A DNA stretch of 64,000 nucleotides from DATFRY01 sp035489015 (lineage in GTDB: Bacteria; Myxococcota_A; Polyangia; Haliangiales; Haliangiaceae): positions 152,731 to 216,730 of the forward strand of contig DATHKR010000063.1 of assembly GCA_035489015.1 (NCBI GenBank), given 5' to 3'. Below the pieces are notes generated by a model, which saw only the letters and a list, made by a program, of their open reading frames with translations, searched no databases and had not been told where the DNA came from. Position 1 is the first letter of the stretch. Each line of letters begins with the position of its first letter. Of the stretch, positions 61,618 through 64,000 are shown piece by piece. The translations under genes were made by a program, and so were the position numbers.

Positions 61618-62316
61618 CTACAGCGTGCTGAAGTCGTAGTCGCCCAGATCGTTCAGCTGGTCGCCGAAGTCGATGGCCTCGGTGGTCGGCTCGAAGGAGT
61701 CGATGGCCAGCTCGTCCTGGTCGAGGAGCGAGACCTCGACGGTGTAGTCACCGATCGGGACCTCCGTGCTCAACCCCTGCCCGGCGTCGCAATCGAAGGT
61801 ATCGTCGGTCGCGTCGGCGGTGCCGACCAGGGTCGAGAGGACGCCGACACCCGCGCTGGCCAGCTCATCACAAGCCACCGCCGGATCCTCACCGTCGATG
61901 GTCCAGGTCAGGAAGAAGTAGCCGGCGTCCTCCGGGAACGTGTCGTAGGTGGCGGCGATCAGGTCGCCGTCGTTGCCATCGAACGAGTCGGTCAGCTCGA
62001 GGAACGTGCCGATCGAGCCCTCCGGCGTGATGGTCGCGTCGTAGGAGCCCGCGTCGAGCTGGATGCTGGCCTCGCCGACGGCGCAGTCGAAGTTGTCCTC
62101 GAACCCGGTCGAGCTGCCGACAGGGACGACGTTGATCGTGATCGTCTCGGCGTCGGGCGGGCACAGCCAGCTCGGCTCGTACAGGAGGCCGGCTACGCCG
62201 TCGTCGCCGTCGTCGACGGTCACGTCGTCGTCGTCGTCGTCGCCGGAGATGATGCAGCCAGTGCCGGCCTGCAGCAGCCCGGCGGTCAAGAGAGTCCCCA
62301 AGACTAGTTTCTTCAT
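61618..62316 (-). CDS. Acidic lipoprotein
   Basis: A protein of 232 residues, not recognised. The lipoprotein signal ends GTGC (Cys21), followed by a run of six Asp and further Asp-rich spacer. The mature part is strongly acidic and beta-rich, with two similar halves: TITINVVPVGSSTGFEDNFDCAVGEASIQLDAGSYDATI and GVGVLSTLVGTADATDDTFDCDAGQGLSTEVPIGDYTVEV. Both pair a Cys-containing turn with a G-x-Y-x-A/V strand, so it may be an internal duplication. ATG 62316. A strong terminator follows. A surface location is likely; function unknown. Confidence 0.72.
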   Translation of the reverse strand: MKKLVLGTLLTAGLLQAGTGCIISGDDDDDDVTVDDGDDGVAGLLYEPSWLCPPDAETITINVVPVGSSTGFEDNFDCAVGEASIQLDAGSYDATITPEGSIGTFLELTDSFDGNDGDLIAATYDTFPEDAGYFFLTWTIDGEDPAVACDELASAGVGVLSTLVGTADATDDTFDCDAGQGLSTEVPIGDYTVEVSLLDQDELAIDSFEPTTEAIDFGDQLNDLGDYDFSTL

Positions 62317-62390
62317 GCCTTCTTCTTCTCCCCTTCGAGAACGGAACGGAGTGATCCAGAGCGAGTGCGTAGTATGTCTTGCCGGTCGCG

Positions 62391-62924
62391 TCACGGCCGC
62401 ATGCATGTGCAGCCACCGGCGGGGCAGCCGCTGCTCACTGGACTTACGACCATGAGCAGCGAGCTCAGCGACACGATTCGCCCCTCCTGCACGGTTCGCA
62501 CGATCGGGGGGGGCACCTCGTAGGTGCCAGGATCTGCCGCATCGCCGTCGGTGCAGACCGGTTCGATCCAGAAGGCGGTCGGGCCGGGGGCGAGATCGAA
62601 CCCGGTCACGCCGCTCGATGCCGAGCAGGAGAACGTTCGCCGCTGGTTGGCCCGACAGACCGCGTCCTCGGTCGAGATCGATCCGTCGCCGAGGGGCTCC
62701 CAGCAGAGGCGCACCTTCTGGATCTCCACGTCGTCGCACGCCTCGACCGCCGCGCCGCCGAACGAGCGCAGGGACCAGCTCAGCTCCACCGCGCCTCCGT
62801 CGATGTCGATGCATCCCTGACCCGAGATCAACGCGAACGCCATCCACAGCCCCGCCGCAATCCATGTCACCCTGCGCGGGCGTCGGATCGGCGCCTGGAC
62901 AGGCTCGGCCTGGCGTCTATTCAT
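62391..62924 (-). CDS. Cys-rich secreted or lipid-anchored protein
   Basis: A protein of 177 residues, not recognised. A basic start (NRRQAEPVQAPIRRPRR) is followed by a hydrophobic stretch (VTWIAAGLWMAFALISGQGC) whose Cys38 may be a lipidation site, although the lipobox is imperfect. The mature part has about nine Cys (EACDDVE, VRLCWEP, AVCRANQ, FSCSASS, PVCTDGD) and ends SSGCPAGGCTCMRP, so it is probably disulfide-bonded outside the cytoplasm. It lies 74 nt upstream of the acidic lipoprotein on the same strand and is divergent from tolQ. Confidence 0.65.
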   Translation of the reverse strand: MNRRQAEPVQAPIRRPRRVTWIAAGLWMAFALISGQGCIDIDGGAVELSWSLRSFGGAAVEACDDVEIQKVRLCWEPLGDGSISTEDAVCRANQRRTFSCSASSGVTGFDLAPGPTAFWIEPVCTDGDAADPGTYEVPPPIVRTVQEGRIVSLSSLLMVVSPVSSGCPAGGCTCMRP

Positions 62925-62950
62925 CGTATTGTCGGCCACGGCGGCGCAAA

Positions 62951-62979
62951 TTGACGGTCCGCATCGCCCGTGATACTTG
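62951..62979 (+). promoter_or_regulatory. Sigma70-like promoter of tolQ operon
   Basis: TTGACG (62951-62956), a 17-nt spacer, TACTTG (62974-62979) preceded by an extended TGA. The -35 is strong, the -10 weaker. Confidence 0.5.
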
Positions 62980-63029
62980 CCAAGCACCGAATATGCAAGA
63001 AGTCCTCACTCTCGACGCAGGAGCCCTCG

Positions 63030-63701
63030 GTGGACGATCTCGGCATCTGGTCGCTCGTTGAGCACTCAAGCCCGGTAGTGCAGGGCGTGATGGCGGTCCT
63101 CGCCATCATGTCGGTCGCCGGCTGGTACATCATCGGCTACAAGTACCTGTACGTGCGGCGCGCGGCCCGCGAGACGGAGCTGTTCGTGGACTCCTTCTGG
63201 CGGTCGCGCGACATCGAGCACATCTACAAGAATGCGCAGGCGCTGCGCGCCAGCCCGGTCTCCTCGATGTTCCTTGCCGGGTACTCGGAGCTGGCCAAGC
63301 TATCGAGCGACCCCCAGGTGGGACGCGATCGCGATGCCGACCTCGACAACATCCTGCGCTCTCTGCGCAAGGCACAGACCACCGAGACCACCCGGCTGGA
63401 GGCGATGATCCCGTTCCTCGCCACGACCGGATCGGCCGCGCCGTTCATCGGGCTGTTCGGCACCGTCTGGGGCATCCTGATCTCCTTCCGCGCCTTTGCC
63501 GCGGAGAAGAGCGTGACCCTGCAGAACGTGGCGCCGCGCATCGCCGAGGCGCTCCTGGCCACCGCGATCGGCCTGGTCGCGGCCATCCCGGCCGTGATGG
63601 CCTACAACTACTTCGTCCGCCGCATCCGCGTGCAGGTCTCCGCCATGGAGATCTTCGAGCAGGACTACCTCAACATCATCCGGCGGCACTTCCTCAAGTA
63701 G
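63030..63701 (+). CDS. tolQ: TolQ/ExbB/MotA-family proton channel protein
   Basis: A protein of 223 residues with three membrane helices: VMAVLAIMSVAGWYIIGYKYL near 17-37, AMIPFLATTGSAAPFIGLFGTVWGILISF near 128-156 (the proton-path TTGSAAPFIGLFGTVWG signature), and ALLATAIGLVAAIPAVMAYNYF near 175-196. It couples proton flow to envelope machinery with the TolR/ExbD partner encoded next. GTG 63030 has AGGAG 6 nt upstream; the earlier ATG 62970 would add a non-matching stretch. TolQ is preferred over ExbB because a pal gene exists in the window, but this is not decisive. Confidence 0.85.
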   Translation: MDDLGIWSLVEHSSPVVQGVMAVLAIMSVAGWYIIGYKYLYVRRAARETELFVDSFWRSRDIEHIYKNAQALRASPVSSMFLAGYSELAKLSSDPQVGRDRDADLDNILRSLRKAQTTETTRLEAMIPFLATTGSAAPFIGLFGTVWGILISFRAFAAEKSVTLQNVAPRIAEALLATAIGLVAAIPAVMAYNYFVRRIRVQVSAMEIFEQDYLNIIRRHFLK

Positions 63702-63725
63702 CTCGTCGACGGAGAGGAGGCGCTC

Positions 63726-64000
<275 letters not shown>

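Overview
The window is 64 kb of very GC-rich bacterial chromosome that is almost completely coding, on both strands. Gene content points to a myxobacterium or close relative (Myxococcota, most like the Haliangium/Kofleriaceae side). The signs are four eukaryotic-type Ser/Thr kinases, three of them with the HRDVSPQN-type catalytic loop or a variant of it, a bactofilin, a degenerate-GGDEF/EAL protein, an FHA-type sigma54 activator, many Cys-anchored lipoproteins, and split b'/b ATP synthase genes. This assignment is inference from content; no 16S gene is present.

Layout. 1-315 is the tail of a broken molybdopterin-oxidoreductase-type gene. 414-3501 is the rpsB-tsf-pyrH-frr translation/UMP-kinase operon. 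3562-10620 holds a tail-anchored Ser/Thr kinase, a lamin-tail/rhodanese pair, a Nudix-like protein with a damaged Nudix box, a lipoprotein-nrdR-SDR operon, queE and a small membrane protein. 10682-17566 is a signalling block: a kinase with NRD in place of HRD, two paralogous receiver-less GHKL ATPases, a stand-alone receiver between them, and a PEGA-domain kinase directly after the second ATPase. 17572-19824 holds an LVIVD-type lipoprotein and a bactofilin. 20031-26381 is the F1 plus b'/b part of the ATP synthase (b', b, delta, alpha, gamma, beta, epsilon); a and c are not here. 26720-31772 is a three-gene operon of two zinc-site-less M16 proteins and a DUF4105 membrane protein. 31833-37403 holds a small protein with a structured leader, rpsU-prmA-rsmE, an RDD protein and a MshEN/GAF/HEAT protein.

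37413-43355 holds thrC with an upstream myxobacterial-type gene, tsaB, a DUF465 protein and an NtrY-like kinase. This kinase is the last gene of an outer-membrane protein/DUF4390/kinase operon that runs to 45475. 45536-50989 contains a kinase whose zinc ribbon lies upstream of any ordinary start codon, pal, a selenocysteine-containing selD, and a CAP-domain lipoprotein. 51061-64000 contains a CoA-transferase, an SCP2 protein, glmU divergent from a HupE/UreJ-like protein, the EAL protein, the FHA-sigma54 activator, a rhomboid-like pseudoprotease, acidic lipoproteins, and the start of tolQ-tolR.

Three observations cut across the window. (1) About a dozen genes have a sigma70-like -10 hexamer (often TGnTACGCT or a relative) 5-9 nt before the start codon and no Shine-Dalgarno sequence, so their mRNAs should be leaderless. 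In two divergent pairs the two -10 elements overlap inside a 21- or 28-bp gap. (2) selD is interrupted by an in-frame UGA at residue 26, followed by a SECIS-like hairpin, so SelD is itself a selenoprotein and ordinary gene calling truncates it. (3) prmA and one kinase have recognisable N-terminal domains upstream of every ATG/GTG/TTG, which suggests CTG starts. No rRNA, tRNA, insertion sequence, prophage or CRISPR array was seen.
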